A DNA stretch of 64,000 nt from Hofstenia miamia (GCA_900660155.1 CABFPE010000140.1:1392548-1456547), one strand, 5' to 3'. Positions 13,101-24,789 are shown, counted from the first letter of the stretch. Notes: a model not told the origin generated them from the letters alone. Numbers and translations: made by a program.

Positions 13101-16100
13101 ATCATAAATAGAGGCGATGGAAGTACGTTTTCTATCACAAATTTAACTTTAGTAAACTTGAGAAACATGCATTATTAAATGTGAAGAACAACATCCTTCC
13201 TATGCCTACCATTTTCTGCTTCACAAATTTTAGATTTTTTATTACCTCTGCATAAACTTTCCGTAGCTACTGGGGTTATTTCTAGTATTTTTCGGTTTTC
13301 TGTTAGCTCCATTAAAGATTGGGTGGAAATCGGATTAATTAGACATTATCAGTTTAACAAAAAATAATAATTTGTTTTTGGTGAGTTTTGGATAAGTTCC
13401 AATTTGTATTAAAAAAATTTCGACTTTAACTGTGTTCGGGAAATTCATAGTTCCAATGATAGTTGTCTGATAATTTTCAACATTTTCATTTATTTTATCT
13501 TTTCATTCGTACAAACTAAATTTTGTCTTTCAGAAGGTGTGGCAGATCACTCACAGCTCCTTCATAGTCAAATTTTTTAACCATTCTTTTAATACTATTT
13601 AAAAATTATTTTTGTGCCTAAAGCCCATAAATTATTAAATATTGTTCAATGAGAAATCCATTTTTGTAAAAATATTCAAATTCTTTCCATAGCTAGTGTT
13701 TTTCAAAGATAATGAGGCGGTCTAGTGCCATGGTAACAACAGCTACCCTGAAATATTTTGCTTTCCGAAGAAAACTTCCACCTGTACCCAAAGTCAGATT
13801 TTAAAAAATTCTTAGTGGAATTAGTTAATTGCAGTCTTATTTAGAGCATCTCTCACATTGAAATGTCTTCGATACGCTGTTTGGGTTTGAATTATTGAAC
13901 TTTGATTTCAATAGTAACATTTTAGAATTTGTCGCCTTTGGACTGTACTGAATTTCTCCATAATTATTTTCCAATTTGGAAAAAATATAAAATATTAAGA
14001 CTATAATAATGTTCAAAAATAAAAATGATATTGAAAGATAAAGAAGCTCAGTGACTTTTGAACCACCCTGTATAGCATTCATTAAATTCAAGATATTTTG
14101 CAATTTATATAATAAATTTTACTGCGCGTTATATTAGATTCTATATTTCAAGAAACATCCAGTAAAAGATTGATGTCCTATCTGAATTCTTCTCGAGTCA
14201 TACTCTATAACAATAAAATAACAAACAAAATTGTTATAATTGTTTTAAACTTGTATTCTCCTGAGCCAGAATTTTAATGATCCCAGTTCCAATTTTGCTC
14301 CATTTGATTTGAGCTTCAATCTCACCCCATGCGAGTCTCATGAAACTTTCTTTTCATATGGTCTCATGTGGTGCTAAAATTAAAAAAAAATTACTAGTAA
14401 TGTTCTGAATTTCATGATCACCCAGTTTGCTTGCTTTTTATGTTTTAAAAAATTGTATAGGAAAACTTAATGGAAATATTTTTCAAATGCTTTTAACTCT
14501 CATACTCAGATTTTTTCTTACTAACAAATTAAAATTTAGTTATTTCTAAATGAATCCGTCAAATTAACACTTGTCAATTTGTAAACAACTGGAGGTTAAC
14601 GGCTTGATTGACAAATTGAGATCAGCTGTCTCCATGTTTTTATTTAAATTCACCTTTATTTAATACATTTCAATGATACCTATATACCAACAAATCAACT
14701 CTTTCATTAGTTAAGAACAGTTTTCTTTAATAGGTCAATGATCTGCCAATCGATGAGCTTCTTATTTATGGGTCCGCTTTATGGTGCAATTGTCCAGACG
14801 ATATCTTATCCCGGAAACAGAAGCATGGGAATGAAGTGGAAGTGATGATTTTCGTTTTTAAGCGAGCTGTAGTCATGCTAGCCAATCCCAAAAAGAAGAC
14901 AAAAAAGAAGCGTTTGGTAAGTAAAGAACAGATATCACTTCTTATATTAGCTACTAGATTTATTATTTTGTTAATTCAATTACCTACAATTTTTCTAAAG
15001 TATATCGGCCTGTGTACATTTACAATCTAACAAGGTGCATAGCTAGAAGTAAAGACTTCAAATTCAAATTCACTGAACTTAAGATATCCGTGAAGTTTCG
15101 AATTAGTTGATGATATTAATTTTAGGCTTTGTCTGCTCCCGTTAAAGGTGAAGAAGGAAGCCTGATTAAATATTTGCTGCCCAGTACTCATCTTGAAGTC
15201 AAAAGCTATCATCACAAAGGTAACTGTCATGTAGTAGAAACACTAAGAATTATTAATGCGTAATTTGATGGGAATAAAATTAGAAATTTACTTTGTAATG
15301 ATGTTGTTATCGGTCACGCATCATATACATGCTATTCACCTCCAATTATTGAGAAAATTCATTAGATTTCGCTCTCTGAAATAAATTAAATTTCCAATTT
15401 ATATGCTCAGTATGGTGCTTATTTGATTCTAAAATCCTAAATATTGCTTATCGATGGTGATTACTGGATTCGTCATTTTTTATTTCTAAATATAATTCAC
15501 AGTCATAAATATGTATTTAGACTCGGAGCGGTTTTATTGGGACATAGTGGCTTATAAACATGAGTTTACCATCGTCCGGCAAGTAACCTTCAAGATGTGC
15601 AGTCGGTCGGTTGACAATAAGCAGCATTTTATAAAGGCAATCAAAACCAGTGTTAGAGAAGCGACAGCCCTTTCAAAATCAGTTCCAAATCCAGAACGTC
15701 CCGGGAGATCAAGGTATGTTATTTAACTAATACGCTAGTCAAACATCAGTGAGGAAATGCATTTTGTGAGAAATATATGGACACCTTGAATGTCTTTTTA
15801 CTTTTGATAGTTTGGAATTGCTGACGAATATGATTCAATGTATAGTAAATTAATAAAAAACCAAATAAGAGCCAGGCTAAAGATTGAAAGTAATGTCATA
15901 ATTTCTACTTTTTTTCACATAATTTCCTGTGATGTGGAAGGTTTTAATTTAACTATAATTTAGTTCTCAGCCTTCAAAAGCTTTCCCTCGCATGTACAGC
16001 ATGCCCCAAGAAAGTAATTCAGATCAAGAAATCGTTCCATCCCGCCCTCCTCTCAGAAGTCAGAAATCATTCACAGCAGAGACTATTAACAGTAGGCCTC

Positions 16101-16378
16101 CCCCACCCATTCGCTCATCTCACACTTCTTCGCCACACAAGCAACACCATGCTTTCAAGGCAGACTCAGGCATCTTCACAGATGAGTCAGGTGATCTCTA
16201 CGTGAACAGCGAGGTTGTTTACAGTCATCACAGGCAGCGATCATCGTCTCCTCCCATCAGACCTCCCAACCTCCGCATGCATCAAAGAGCCAAATCTGGA
16301 CCTTCCATTCAGCCCTTCAAGTCAGTACAAGCCCCAGGTGATTCACTCAATCATCGAACGAACAACAAAGCTTTTTAG
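4104..16378 (+). CDS. TIAM/Still life-type Rac guanine-nucleotide exchange factor, 3' part (15 exons)
   Basis: Exons read: 4104-4317, 4423-4515, 4748-4777 (a 30-nt microexon), 4928-5156, 5256-5492, 5758-5943, 6946-7025, 8548-8706, 11776-11904, 12301-12409, 12639-12931, 14734-14916, 15126-15219, 15503-15713, 15964-16378. Phases agree at every junction, giving about 886 residues. Domains in order: end of the PHn-CC-Ex module (CYAASLQGSELPNPK), Ras-binding domain (exon 4), PDZ (residues about 213-312, RFGIEYE then GLQPGDEILEVNG), DH (about 362-575, with SLESYLIKPIQRVLKYPLLL), PH2 (about 590-745) and a Ser/Pro-rich tail with little predicted structure. TIAM proteins activate Rac at membranes and cell junctions by nucleotide exchange. 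The N-terminal part lies before the window. The exact start of the first exon is uncertain because an upstream in-frame extension is open. For exon 11 I chose the acceptor before 12639 because an earlier AG gives an in-frame stop. Confidence 0.93.
6003..6871 (-). mobile_element. Decayed mariner/Tc1-like element in a TIAM intron
   Basis: The left end reads CAGGGTGTCCCAAAATAATG. The right end on the other strand reads CAGGGCTTCCCAAAATATAA, so the ends form an imperfect terminal inverted repeat about 870 bp apart. The minus strand between them encodes scattered mariner-type motifs, notably PKSVMV and an AGAT block corresponding to the usual VMVWAGI strand. Several stops interrupt it and it is too short for a complete transposase, so it is an internally deleted fossil. 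It sits in the intron between the exons ending at 5943 and starting at 6946. Confidence 0.6.
7026..8547 (+). other. TIAM intron, no other feature seen
   Basis: This AT-rich intron separates the short Ser-rich linker exon from the first DH exon. A 60-codon minus-strand open frame at 7502-7684 has no recognisable motif. I see no RNA gene or clear repeat ends. Confidence 0.6.
9401..9424. repeat. GC-rich perfect inverted repeat in the TIAM intron
   Basis: CACTTGCGC and GCGCAAGTG form nine-base perfect arms around CTGC in otherwise AT-rich sequence. The core also resembles the GCGC-type half sites bound by NRF1-like factors. No function is shown; it could equally be chance. Confidence 0.4.
11478..11684 (+). 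CDS. Open frame in a TIAM intron, possible unassigned exon
   Basis: The frame encodes about 50 protein-like residues (FVGYYATALSSIEKMKSF, then VEEQNFRALCECCETQ) before running into hydrophobic, intron-like sequence. The helical pattern vaguely recalls a DH-domain helix, but the DH domain is already complete from exons 8-11. No splice pair keeps it in phase with exons 8 and 9 (both phase 0). It may be a decayed exon duplicate, an exon of a nested gene or chance. Confidence 0.2.
   Translation: MDEIAIEAATKFVGYYATALSSIEKMKSFVEEQNFRALCECCETQRQFHKPRVIILIIFCGSCTLNSA
12932..14733 (+). other. TIAM intron between DH and PH2, with one mariner-type terminus
   Basis: This intron separates the end of the DH domain from the PH2 domain. 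Near 14054-14077 the minus strand reads TACAGGGTGGTTCAAAAGTC, a typical mariner terminal inverted repeat with a TA target, but I found no partner end. The minus-strand open frame that ends there (13837-14103) shows no transposase motif. Confidence 0.4.
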
Positions 16379-17600
16379 TCAATAGTTTTGTGACGCAACT
16401 TTTATATGACATTAATTCCTAATTTGCAACTTTTTGCCAATTTTAGATCAAATAGATGTTTGAATTTACTCTTTTTCAAATTATTTACATGCACAATACT
16501 AGGTTTCTAATTTTTAAACTAATCATTTCTAACACAAACAGTACCAAAATAAACGACGATAATCTTAAAGATGGATTTTTTCATGAATGTTCAGTGCCAA
16601 CCAGTTTTATCTTTGACACGATAGAGCTTTGATTGCCAAGGGGTTCATTTCTAACCTTATTCGCCAATTTTACACTTTAAAACCTTTTTCAGCAACCATG
16701 TATCTTCTCTGCAATTTCAAATACCTATATTATTTTTACTCACAAATGAGTGGCTGTACTGTAATGAAGAAAAAATTACTATTGACGTGCCAAAGTTATA
16801 AGTGTGACGTGGCTACTAAGTGCATACAGCCGTGTCACACACGTGTGACATAGAAGTCAATGTGTAAAATAACTACTATTGTGCAAAAGAAATAATTTCG
16901 TAAATTAGTTATTTCTTTGATAAATTTCGCTGCTATCTTAATAGCTAATTTGCAATTCTAAAATAATGAACGCATTTTGGAAAATTATTAAACGGCTACA
17001 ATTCGTATACATTACAAAATAAAATGGTTTTGCCTAGTTAGCTTAGATTTAAATAGGCTTCTGTTTTATTTATTGCAGATTTCCAGTGCGTAATTCCAAT
17101 TGATCATAAATATATCAGATAAATTTAATATTCTTTTCAAACTTAAATATTTGTTGTATATAATGTTTTGGATATATATGCCTAGTTTTACGTTCAAAAT
17201 TTGGTTTAATTCTGTAGGCATTTTAGTATCAGTTTGTTTTTATGTTGAATATATTGTGCATAGGCATTCAGCTGTGTTTGAAGTTAAGGAAAATCATGTC
17301 TAACATATTTGTTCAACGATACTAATTTGTTAGTAACATCTGCTCATCGCCCAAAATTTGTTATCAATTGCTTGAACAATTTTTATAATAATTACATGGT
17401 CATGCATTAAAATAATAACAAAAGATAATTTCAAATGGTTGAAGCGGATCCAGTGTTATGCTGAAGATAAATAAGCCGGAAATTCGAAATTGTATTTATG
17501 ATTATGTTAAATGAGTATGACGAAACAAGTTATTCAAATGTGAAAATTTCATTAAATGTGCTGGAAAAAGACTTAATTTCAACTGAAGCTAAATTTTATA
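16379..17600 (+). other. 3' untranslated region and flank of the TIAM gene
   Basis: This region follows the TAG stop at 16376-16378. A polyadenylation hexamer AATAAA lies at 16548-16553, so the likely 3' end is near 16570-16580. A perfect inverted repeat GTCACAC-AC-GTGTGAC lies at about 16833-16848, near two other GTGACG-like words. No further gene was recognised. Confidence 0.5.
16548..16553 (+). terminator. Polyadenylation hexamer AATAAA of the TIAM gene
   Basis: It is the first canonical AATAAA downstream of the TIAM stop, about 170 bases away. Later candidates exist near 17021. Its use is inferred. Confidence 0.45.
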
Positions 17601-17779
17601 ATTTCATGTTTTACATTTGCATTAGTTCAACTAAAAACCGAATTTACTAACTTAATTCATAAAAGCAATTGCATAAAATTTAGAGTGAAATACGTAATTA
17701 TTGAAAATTCAATATTATAAATTTTTAAAGAAAAGAACATAAAGTAGCAATTAAAACATTAAATCAAACAATTAAAAAA

Positions 17780-18330
17780 TTTCACAGAATTTTGAAAAAA
17801 TACTTATTAGATAAAGATGACCAACATACTCTACACAGATATAAACCAAAAAATTTCTCAGGAAATTCTAATTGCAATTAAACTGGGCTATCAAAGTAGC
17901 AGTAAATAATCGGCTTTAATAAGAATAATGAATATGGAAAAATTTCAAAATTATTTCTACACCCACAAAGTTACATCTATATAAATGTTTTAACGACGTT
18001 CTTCAAAATAATAATGCTTTCCCATATAGCAAAATGACTTTCTTGCTGCAAAATTATTCAATAAACAAAAAAACACGCAGAATTGAACCTATTAGATATA
18101 AGAAGCGAATAGCGAAAAATTCATTTCTAAACACAGCTATAAAAATATGGAATGAATTACCAAAAAGCATTATGCAAATGAGTAGATTAAAAAACTTTAA
18201 AATTGATATTAAAAAATATTTTTGCAGGTATAATATAAAAAACTGGAATGGCAAGGTTATAAATTTTATTATCCTGATTACTCTATTAATAGAAACTAGG
18301 AATCGCCATAACCCAAGGTAACCACAATTT
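17780..18330 (+). mobile_element. LINE fragment, C-terminal end of the reverse-transcriptase ORF
   Basis: Translation gives FLNTAIKIWNELPKSI then MQMSRLKNFKIDIKKYF. This matches the C-terminal block found in the better copy at 21542-22585 (FINVAIRTWNSLPKEIKS, then KPFKKRLK). Upstream, pieces such as the AQSILNWAIKVAV-like region are decayed. The fragment lacks the catalytic part and any clear 3' tail, so it is an old truncated insertion of the CR1/L2-like family seen elsewhere in the window. Confidence 0.6.
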
Positions 18331-18732
18331 TTATGTAAATATTCTTTGTTTTGTCTTTTTGTTTAGTTTTGTATTACTTTCTTGACGCTTTCAGAATTAT
18401 CAGTATTTCTATTTATTGTTAAAACAATTTCTGAATATAGATTTTTCTTCTTTTTCTTCTAACTCAGAAAAAATATCTTAAAAGCTACTAACGAAAACTT
18501 TAGTGTACTCTATATCTTAACGCATGCAAATATAAATGTCCTAAGGAATAATCAATGCACAGTTGAAATTATCAATAAAACTCGCAACAAACATTTAATA
18601 ATATGGATTAAAAAAATGAGAATTACAAGTTTCAATAGTTAAATATGAAGGTAAATTAGATGAATTCTTTCAACTAAAAAGTTGCTTCCGCTTTAAAAGT
18701 TTTGAAAAATAATTTCAAAATTATTGTGGGCC

Positions 18733-18738
18733 TATATA

Positions 18739-18776
<38 letters not shown>
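18733..18776. repeat. TA/AT dinucleotide microsatellite
   Basis: An almost uninterrupted run of TA units about 44 bases long lies between two LINE fragments. Such runs are frequent in this AT-rich sequence; others are at about 8995, 9183, 23188, 43231, 47021 and 62525. Confidence 0.9.
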
Positions 18777-18778
<2 letters not shown>

Positions 18779-18807
18779 GATATATATAAACAATATGTAT
18801 GTGATAA

Positions 18808-19110
18808 TTGATTGCAATTTAATTCAATACGCCGATGTTGCCACCGTAGTCAACGATGCGTCAATCGATGCATGTGCCAATTAAATCTACAGCATAAATT
18901 TGCAACAAATTGTCTAGGTATTTCAACATGCATAGTTTGCTCATAAATGAATTCAGAAAAAATACAATATTTCAGCATAAGTCTTAGGCTCAATAATGCT
19001 AATTTTCCGACTGTAGGTAATTTCAAGTCTTTAGGAGTAATTTTTGCAAAGAAGCTCTAAATTTTGAATCTCGCATTAATGGAATATGTAACAGTATTGA
19101 AAATGTGTCA
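18808..19110 (+). mobile_element. LINE fragment with degenerate reverse-transcriptase active site
   Basis: The sequence encodes CNLIQYADVATVVNDAS. This is the YADD catalytic block of a LINE reverse transcriptase with the second aspartate changed to valine; the better copy reads CNLIQYADDTCIF. Further on, in shifted frames, FNMHSLLINE and FKSLGVIFAKKL match the following blocks. It lies downstream of a C-terminal fragment of the same family, so these are two separate truncated copies. Confidence 0.6.
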
Positions 19111-19779
19111 ATAATAGTAATGCATGTATTTATAGTCAATCCTGCAAACGGGTGAAACTTTTTAACCCAGCCCAATCCGTCCCGTTTTCCTAAATTTGAG
19201 AAACTTGCTCATTTGTACCCGAAGAAGGAATTAATCCTTTCAAAATGTTTGATATGCCTATAAAACCAATTTCAAAACTAAAGCAACAAAATGAGTTTAA
19301 TACAATGATTGAATATACAGTAATTTAATAGAAGAAAACGAATGTCTACAGATGGGCTCCTGATATTTGATGAAACTAGCTTGCTTACACTCCGAACATA
19401 TATCGATCTCCTTCTACGATAAAAAGTCTGACGGAGCCGATAAAATGTGAAAAAAGAATCTGTTGTTTGTAATTCAAACTATTACTCAAGGCAGATTAAT
19501 TTAATCTCAATGAAGATCCGGTTTGAATACAGCAACATGCTACCAAAACCAGCAAAAAATATATGTGTTTTCACATATAACTTACTAGTAAAATAGCAAA
19601 GAAATTGTTAATATAAAGATATGTAAAATGATTACGCTTTATTTTGAAGGAAAATTCATTTAAAATATCGTTTTTTCTTCTTCCAAAATGCTATGAGAAA
19701 ATAGAACACCTGCGTGAATATTTTTACTTTTAGTAATTTACACAATAGTGCAAATTTCTGTAGAAATTCCATTTTCAGC

Positions 19780-19922
19780 ATTGAAAATCTTTCTAAATTA
19801 GAATTGCCATTGGACCACCAAAATCTCGCTGTGGAACCCCAATTGGTTATTTTTTATGTGTGGATCCCCAGTAAAGTTACACGAACACCTAGGTGCCATG
19901 TGGACTCCGGTTAAGAACCACT
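19780..19922. mobile_element. hAT-type terminal region, other end not found
   Basis: The segment ends in GGTTAAGAACCACTG at about 19908-19922, which read in reverse is CAGTGGTTCTTAACC, a classic hAT terminus. Just inside are words such as GTGGACTCC, GTGGATCCCCAG and GTGGAACCCC that recur in hAT subterminal regions. No opposite end or eight-base target duplication was identified, so only this side is called. Confidence 0.4.
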
Positions 19923-21400
19923 GATCTAATCAGAGTTGGAAATGATCCGGGACGGTCTGTAGTATATGCTAGTATATGCAAATAATCGGGCCTTTTAAAT
20001 AATATTTCTTTTCACATCTGATACTTTAATGAGATTAGATGCAAATTACTTAATAAAATGAGTGGATTGCTATGAATTTCGAGGAATTGGAAATTACAGA
20101 ATAGTGATGACATAACCGAAGGGTGCAGCCAGAGAGTCCTCATAGCAGAGTACAGATTTTTGCAGTTTAAATAGTAAATAGTGGTTGGTTCGGTTTAGAT
20201 ATATTCGGTCTCGGTCCGAGAAAAAGGGACCCATTTCGAGCTGTGTATTGTTTAATGGAGCTTTAAAATCTACAGACATGTAGTCAAAATTAATGTCAAC
20301 GTTATTAAATGGCTCGACATAAACCGATTTAAAGAAATGACCTTCCACCCAACCCGGAACCAACAAAAAATTGACCGAAGTTGATCCGCGTGTGGGGTCG
20401 ACCCGTTTCAACCTTTGTTAATAATTAGTCATCTAAGTTATGCAATTATATTATTTACTGATATGAAAGAAGATTCTCGATAGTGAATTAAGATGCGCAG
20501 TAAATCTTTCAAAAAATTTCTTCCAGAACTAAGCACTACATTTCCAGATCAATCATTTTCCTTATAATGAGTGACTTAAGTTATGCAAATATCTCACTTA
20601 TTAATCTAAAAGATGTTTTTTTATAGAAAAATTAATATCCAACTAAGAAGAATTCTTCCAGAACTAAGCACTTTATATTTGAGTCTATCCATTTTTCAAG
20701 AATGCTAATCATCTTGAACACCATGTTAACGTTTTTGAAGTGCATCAAGAATTTACCACTTTAAAGTAGAATTCAATGCCTGATTGTGTTGAAAGCAGAA
20801 GTCCACATTAATACATTTTACCTGCATTAAACATTGAAGAACGGTTTTGAATGAATCATTCGTTAATTTCACTATTGGAACTTGGAATTCATTGCGTAAA
20901 GAGATAAGGAACAATGAAAAATTAAGTTTTTAATAATTACACTCGAATTTTAAGCCAATGTTTATGCTGCAATAAATTTTATACAGACTATAAAAATTGG
21001 AATAAGAATTTGTGCTTCCATCAAATTCAAATTTTCTTTGTTTAGGAAACTTTAATAGGCTACATAAAAAGATATGCAGGACAAATCTCAATGCAAATCA
21101 CTTGAAGATGCGGTACGCTATTTTCAATTATCGAGTTTTGAATAGAATTCATGATCAATCATATTAATCATTCTGAAATCGAAAAGAACACTTTAGTGTC
21201 AAAATTGTATTTTCAATAGAAACTTTTCATATTGAATTTTATTTTGTTTTAAAAATTGGTTTCGGAAGATACGAAACATTTGTGTAATATATGCTTTTCC
21301 CCAAATTAGAAACTCCTGACATTAACTATCTAAGAAATTGCAAATATGTATGGAATGTCTTCGATTGTGAAATTGGTAAATTGGTATGTGAACCAGGTTC
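19923..21400. other. Intergenic stretch with a small duplicated word; no gene recognised
   Basis: A block containing TTCCAGAACTAAGCACT occurs twice about 130 bp apart (near 20521 and 20652), each preceded by an ATTA-rich stretch with AAGTTATGCAA, suggesting an old two-copy tandem repeat. A 105-codon minus-strand open frame (20094-20411) has no motif I recognise and is flanked by no splice or start signal. Confidence 0.4.
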
Positions 21401-22661
21401 AAGATAAGATAAGATAAGATAAGAGATTCTATATTCAGATAAATGTTTACAATTCAATAACTGATAATTTATCTGAATAGCATGCATTACAAAAAGTAAC
21501 AATTCTTACAGGCTATGGATGAATTACTTTATATTGCTATTTTAATGACGAGTTATCGTATAGTCATTGTTGTAAAATTTAAATCCTAACCATGATGTAC
21601 CTAAAATATATTTTTGCTTAAGGAAGATTTTTAAACGCTTTTTAAAAGGTTTCAATTTTTCAATGCTTTTAATTTCTTTAGGTAGCGAATTCCAGGTTCG
21701 AATTGCGACATTAATGAAAGATTTCTTCAAAACTTTTTTCTTATACTTAACACATGTAAAAATTTTAGATCTTGAATTCTGTTTATACGCAAATCCCGGG
21801 AATTTAATTGAATTATAAGGCGGTAGATTTTTTACTAGTTTGAAAAATGTTAGCAAGGTATTTAAAATGACGAGTTGTTTTGGAAAGAGAATTGACCTAG
21901 AAATGTAATGTTTAGTTTTCGATGAATTTTTTGCTGAGATATTCAGTGCCCATTTTAATTGAATGTCAAGTTTTCTATAAAGCACATCACTTAGATCAGT
22001 AAATAAGATGTTTGCATAATTAAGGTGGCTCATTATAAAAGCATGGAAGAATTGAATAATTGCACAAGGTGGTAACTGCTTAACTACTAGTGTCATACTT
22101 TTTATACCTATAGCTAGTTTTCTAACTGTTATGTTAATGTGAGTGTTGAACTTTAACTTTGAGTCAATGGTTACGCCTAAGTACTTGAAAGTGTCTACAA
22201 TAGGTACATTAACAGTATTAATTTTCAAAGTCATTTTGGAAACATCGTAGTTATTTTTATTGGGCTGCAAAATACAAAATTCCGTCTTAGCTTCATTAAT
22301 TAGCAACTTATGCATTGAAAAATATTTTGACAATTTGTTGCAATTGAATTCTATTGATTCCACTGCTGAGTGCAATGATGTATTATCGCTGAAGATGCAG
22401 GTGTCATCGGCATATTGAATTAGATTGCAATTGGTTATTGACTGCATGTCATTTACATAAATACTAAAAAGAAGAGGACCTAGAATCGTTCCTTGAGGCA
22501 CCCCATTGTAAACCGGTAACCAATCAGAAAAAATATCGTTTAATTTAACTCTCTGGAATCTTTGGTTAAGGTAACTAGTTATCAATTGCTTACTATTACA
22601 AGAAAATCCTAAGTAAGATAGTTTTTCAATAAGTATGTTGTGATTAATCGAATCAAAGGCT
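21401..22661 (-). mobile_element. 5'-truncated CR1/L2-like LINE with intact reverse-transcriptase C-terminal half
   Basis: This is the best-preserved LINE in the window. An open frame (22585-21542) starts in the fingers/palm region and contains NGVPQGTILGPLLFSIYVND, QYADDTCIF with the YADD catalytic pair, a YLGVTIDSKL block and the C-terminal RTWNSLPKEI region. Upstream the sequence reads AFDSINHNILIEKL in a second frame and stops abruptly near 22661, as expected of 5' truncation. The 3' end on the minus strand is a short tandem tail of TTATC units (21401-21424), not poly(A). The copy at 34.2-35.4 kb ends the same way, so the tail defines the family. Confidence 0.85.
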
Positions 22662-22699
22662 TAAATTACAAATTTACAGCCTGTGTGACACAAAGAAGT

Positions 22700-23262
22700 T
22701 AAACGATTAGATATGTTGCATTGCCTCGTAATGTTCTTTATGTAAAATTGCCTTAATTTGAAAGATCTAGTTTTGTTTCCTCTATTATAAGCTTACTTAG
22801 TTAGAAAATCAAAAGTCTATCAGATCCTAAATATTTACTCTAAGTCTAAAACTCTAAGCATTGTAACTAAAGACGGATTGTCCAGAGCGGGATCTCCATA
22901 AAAGACAATTTTAGAGCTCTTCGTAATTGTACCATATAGTAATAGGAACTCCTAGACCATATCTTAGTTTTATCTAATTGACTGTACATCGAGCGAGTCA
23001 GCAGTCGCATTCATAATTTATATTTATTTTCAGTATGTACAAGAAGTAACTGTTGACCTTCTAAAATAATAGACGATCTGTATTGATCATATTATTGAGT
23101 TACTAATGAATACAATATTTTATTTTTTAAAAAAGATTTTCAAAACCGACGCTTGCGAATGACTACATGAAGGAGTTCACTATATAGCATATATATATAT
23201 ATATATAATTTTCTGAATAAAGATTTCTTCTTCTTCTTCTTATTCTTCTTCTTCTTCGTCTA
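22700..23262 (+). mobile_element. Probable LINE 3' untranslated region with TTC-repeat tail
   Basis: The end of this stretch reads TCTGAATAAAGATTTCTTC and continues as a TTC/CTT microsatellite (about 23226-23262). The two LINE copies with TTATC tails end in TCTGAATA followed by GAAT-like bases and CTTATC, so this looks like a related LINE 3' end with a variant tail. No coding remnant was recognised, and the assignment rests on the tail alone. An AT run lies at about 23188-23208. Confidence 0.35.
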
Positions 23263-23680
23263 TAAAGAATTCTATTTATATACTGAATAAAACCACAGAA
23301 AAATATCTTGTCATATAGATGATAGTATTGCAATAATTTCAAACAGTTTAGTACTATGTGAGATTTTAATATTCATGCAAGAATTTTGAACACAAGGTAT
23401 TTTAAGTTCAAAAATTTTGCAGCATGTAGACTTTGAGTACAAAGGTAATATACTTCTCAATTACATAAATGAATAATATTTTTCAAAGAATCATCATTTA
23501 TCATTAACTTATAGCAAAAGCTTCAAATTTTCTCAGCGGATGACCAATTTCATTAAATAAGGAAAAGGCATTGTGGTGTAATTCGTAAAACCAACAGACG
23601 TTCCTTGTTTGAACAAAATTAATTAAATGCAAACACCGTAATATATTTATTTGTTTTGAAATCATTTTGAAAATAAGCTT

Positions 23681-23693
23681 CCTTTAATCATAG
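23681..23693 (+). promoter_or_regulatory. Splice acceptor abutting the GPCR start codon
   Basis: CTTTAATCATAG ends exactly at the base before ATG. It may be a cis acceptor of a 5' UTR intron or a trans-splice acceptor. Similar sites abut three other gene starts in the window. Confidence 0.45.
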
Positions 23694-24773
23694 ATGACTT
23701 ATGACTACAATGAAGAACTTCTGTTTAATTTTTCAGGTAATAACCCAAGCCTTAGCAAAACATGTCAACAAACCGTGAATTTCGTTATTGGTTTCGTCAT
23801 TCTAGTGGAAATGATAACAGGCCTGTTAGTGAATGGAATGACTATTGCAGTGGTGTTTCACAAACTAAGATCGGTTGGGGACAGACTTCCGAGCAGTGCG
23901 TTCTCGTACAGCGTGTTCATGCTAGTTATTGCAATGATCGACTTCAGCTACAACCTTATGTTTTTGGGTTATGAGCTCATTGTCAACAGACTTATTTATG
24001 TATATCTAGGACATATTGAAATATCAGTTGTTTTTGGAGAGTTTCTTTTTGACTTTTACCCGATGATATCTGTATTTATGTTCTTACTGGTTGCTTATGA
24101 CAGACTCTCGGTACTGAAATTTCCAAATCATTTCAACAGTCAGTCGCGAATTGAACTTTTATTCAAGATCTCTTTAAAAACGATTGTTAGTGCACTGATT
24201 TCAGCTGGAATTGCTTACAAACAGAGCATGAGCAGGGACAATATAGTGTTTGGAATTTCAAATTTCTATCTTAAGCTAATTATCTTTATCATTACCACTT
24301 CGGTTTTACTTTTGTTCTGCATATATTTATATTTATTTTTATTTTTAAAACAGCGCCAACAAAAAATGAAAAACATCACTGAAATTGAAGATACTAGTAT
24401 TGATGAAGTCGAGTCTACATCTAATAAAAAAGACAAACGCTGTAGAAGCATATTGACTTCCTTAAAGGCAATGACATCCATTCCACGTGATCAGCTCTCG
24501 ATTATGATCATGTGGGCCGTGATAACGTTCTTAACAAGCTTTTTCTGCGTTGGACACATACTCCATTTGATTCTCTTACGAATTGAAGTGGTATATTTTA
24601 GCAAGTGCTATTTGTACGTGATTGCAAACGTGTTCGATGTTCCGTTTGTATCGTTGAATTTTCTTATTAATCCATTTTGCTACTATTTACTATCACGGAT
24701 CTTCCGGCAAGATTTGAAAGTACTCCAAGTCTATTTAAAAAAGACGTTATGCCCAACATCCAGTCAGTGCTAA
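23694..24773 (+). CDS. Rhodopsin-like (class A) G-protein-coupled receptor, intact single exon
   Basis: The 359-residue protein has seven hydrophobic segments. TM1 (about 28-55) carries the conserved Asn in LLVNG (N47). TM3 ends in VAYDRLSVLKFP, a DRY variant with D136 and R137. ICL3 is long and charged (about 222-262). TM7 has NPFCY at 326-330 (NPxxY) followed by an SRIFRQDL amphipathic helix 8 and a terminal Cys-containing tail. Two Asn glycosylation sites are possible at the short N-terminus. Such receptors signal through G proteins at the plasma membrane; the ligand cannot be told from sequence. The frame has no introns. The ATG directly follows a T-rich splice acceptor (AG at 23692-23693). 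Polyadenylation signals follow at 24790 and 24874. I assign no subfamily. Confidence 0.88.
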   Translation: MTYDYNEELLFNFSGNNPSLSKTCQQTVNFVIGFVILVEMITGLLVNGMTIAVVFHKLRSVGDRLPSSAFSYSVFMLVIAMIDFSYNLMFLGYELIVNRLIYVYLGHIEISVVFGEFLFDFYPMISVFMFLLVAYDRLSVLKFPNHFNSQSRIELLFKISLKTIVSALISAGIAYKQSMSRDNIVFGISNFYLKLIIFIITTSVLLLFCIYLYLFLFLKQRQQKMKNITEIEDTSIDEVESTSNKKDKRCRSILTSLKAMTSIPRDQLSIMIMWAVITFLTSFFCVGHILHLILLRIEVVYFSKCYLYVIANVFDVPFVSLNFLINPFCYYLLSRIFRQDLKVLQVYLKKTLCPTSSQC

Positions 24774-24789
24774 TTGAGGGTGGAAACTC

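Noticed and set aside
20094-20411. Minus-strand 105-codon frame
   Set aside because: The length is notable, but there is no domain, hydrophobic segment or splice context, and flanking sequence is repeat-like.
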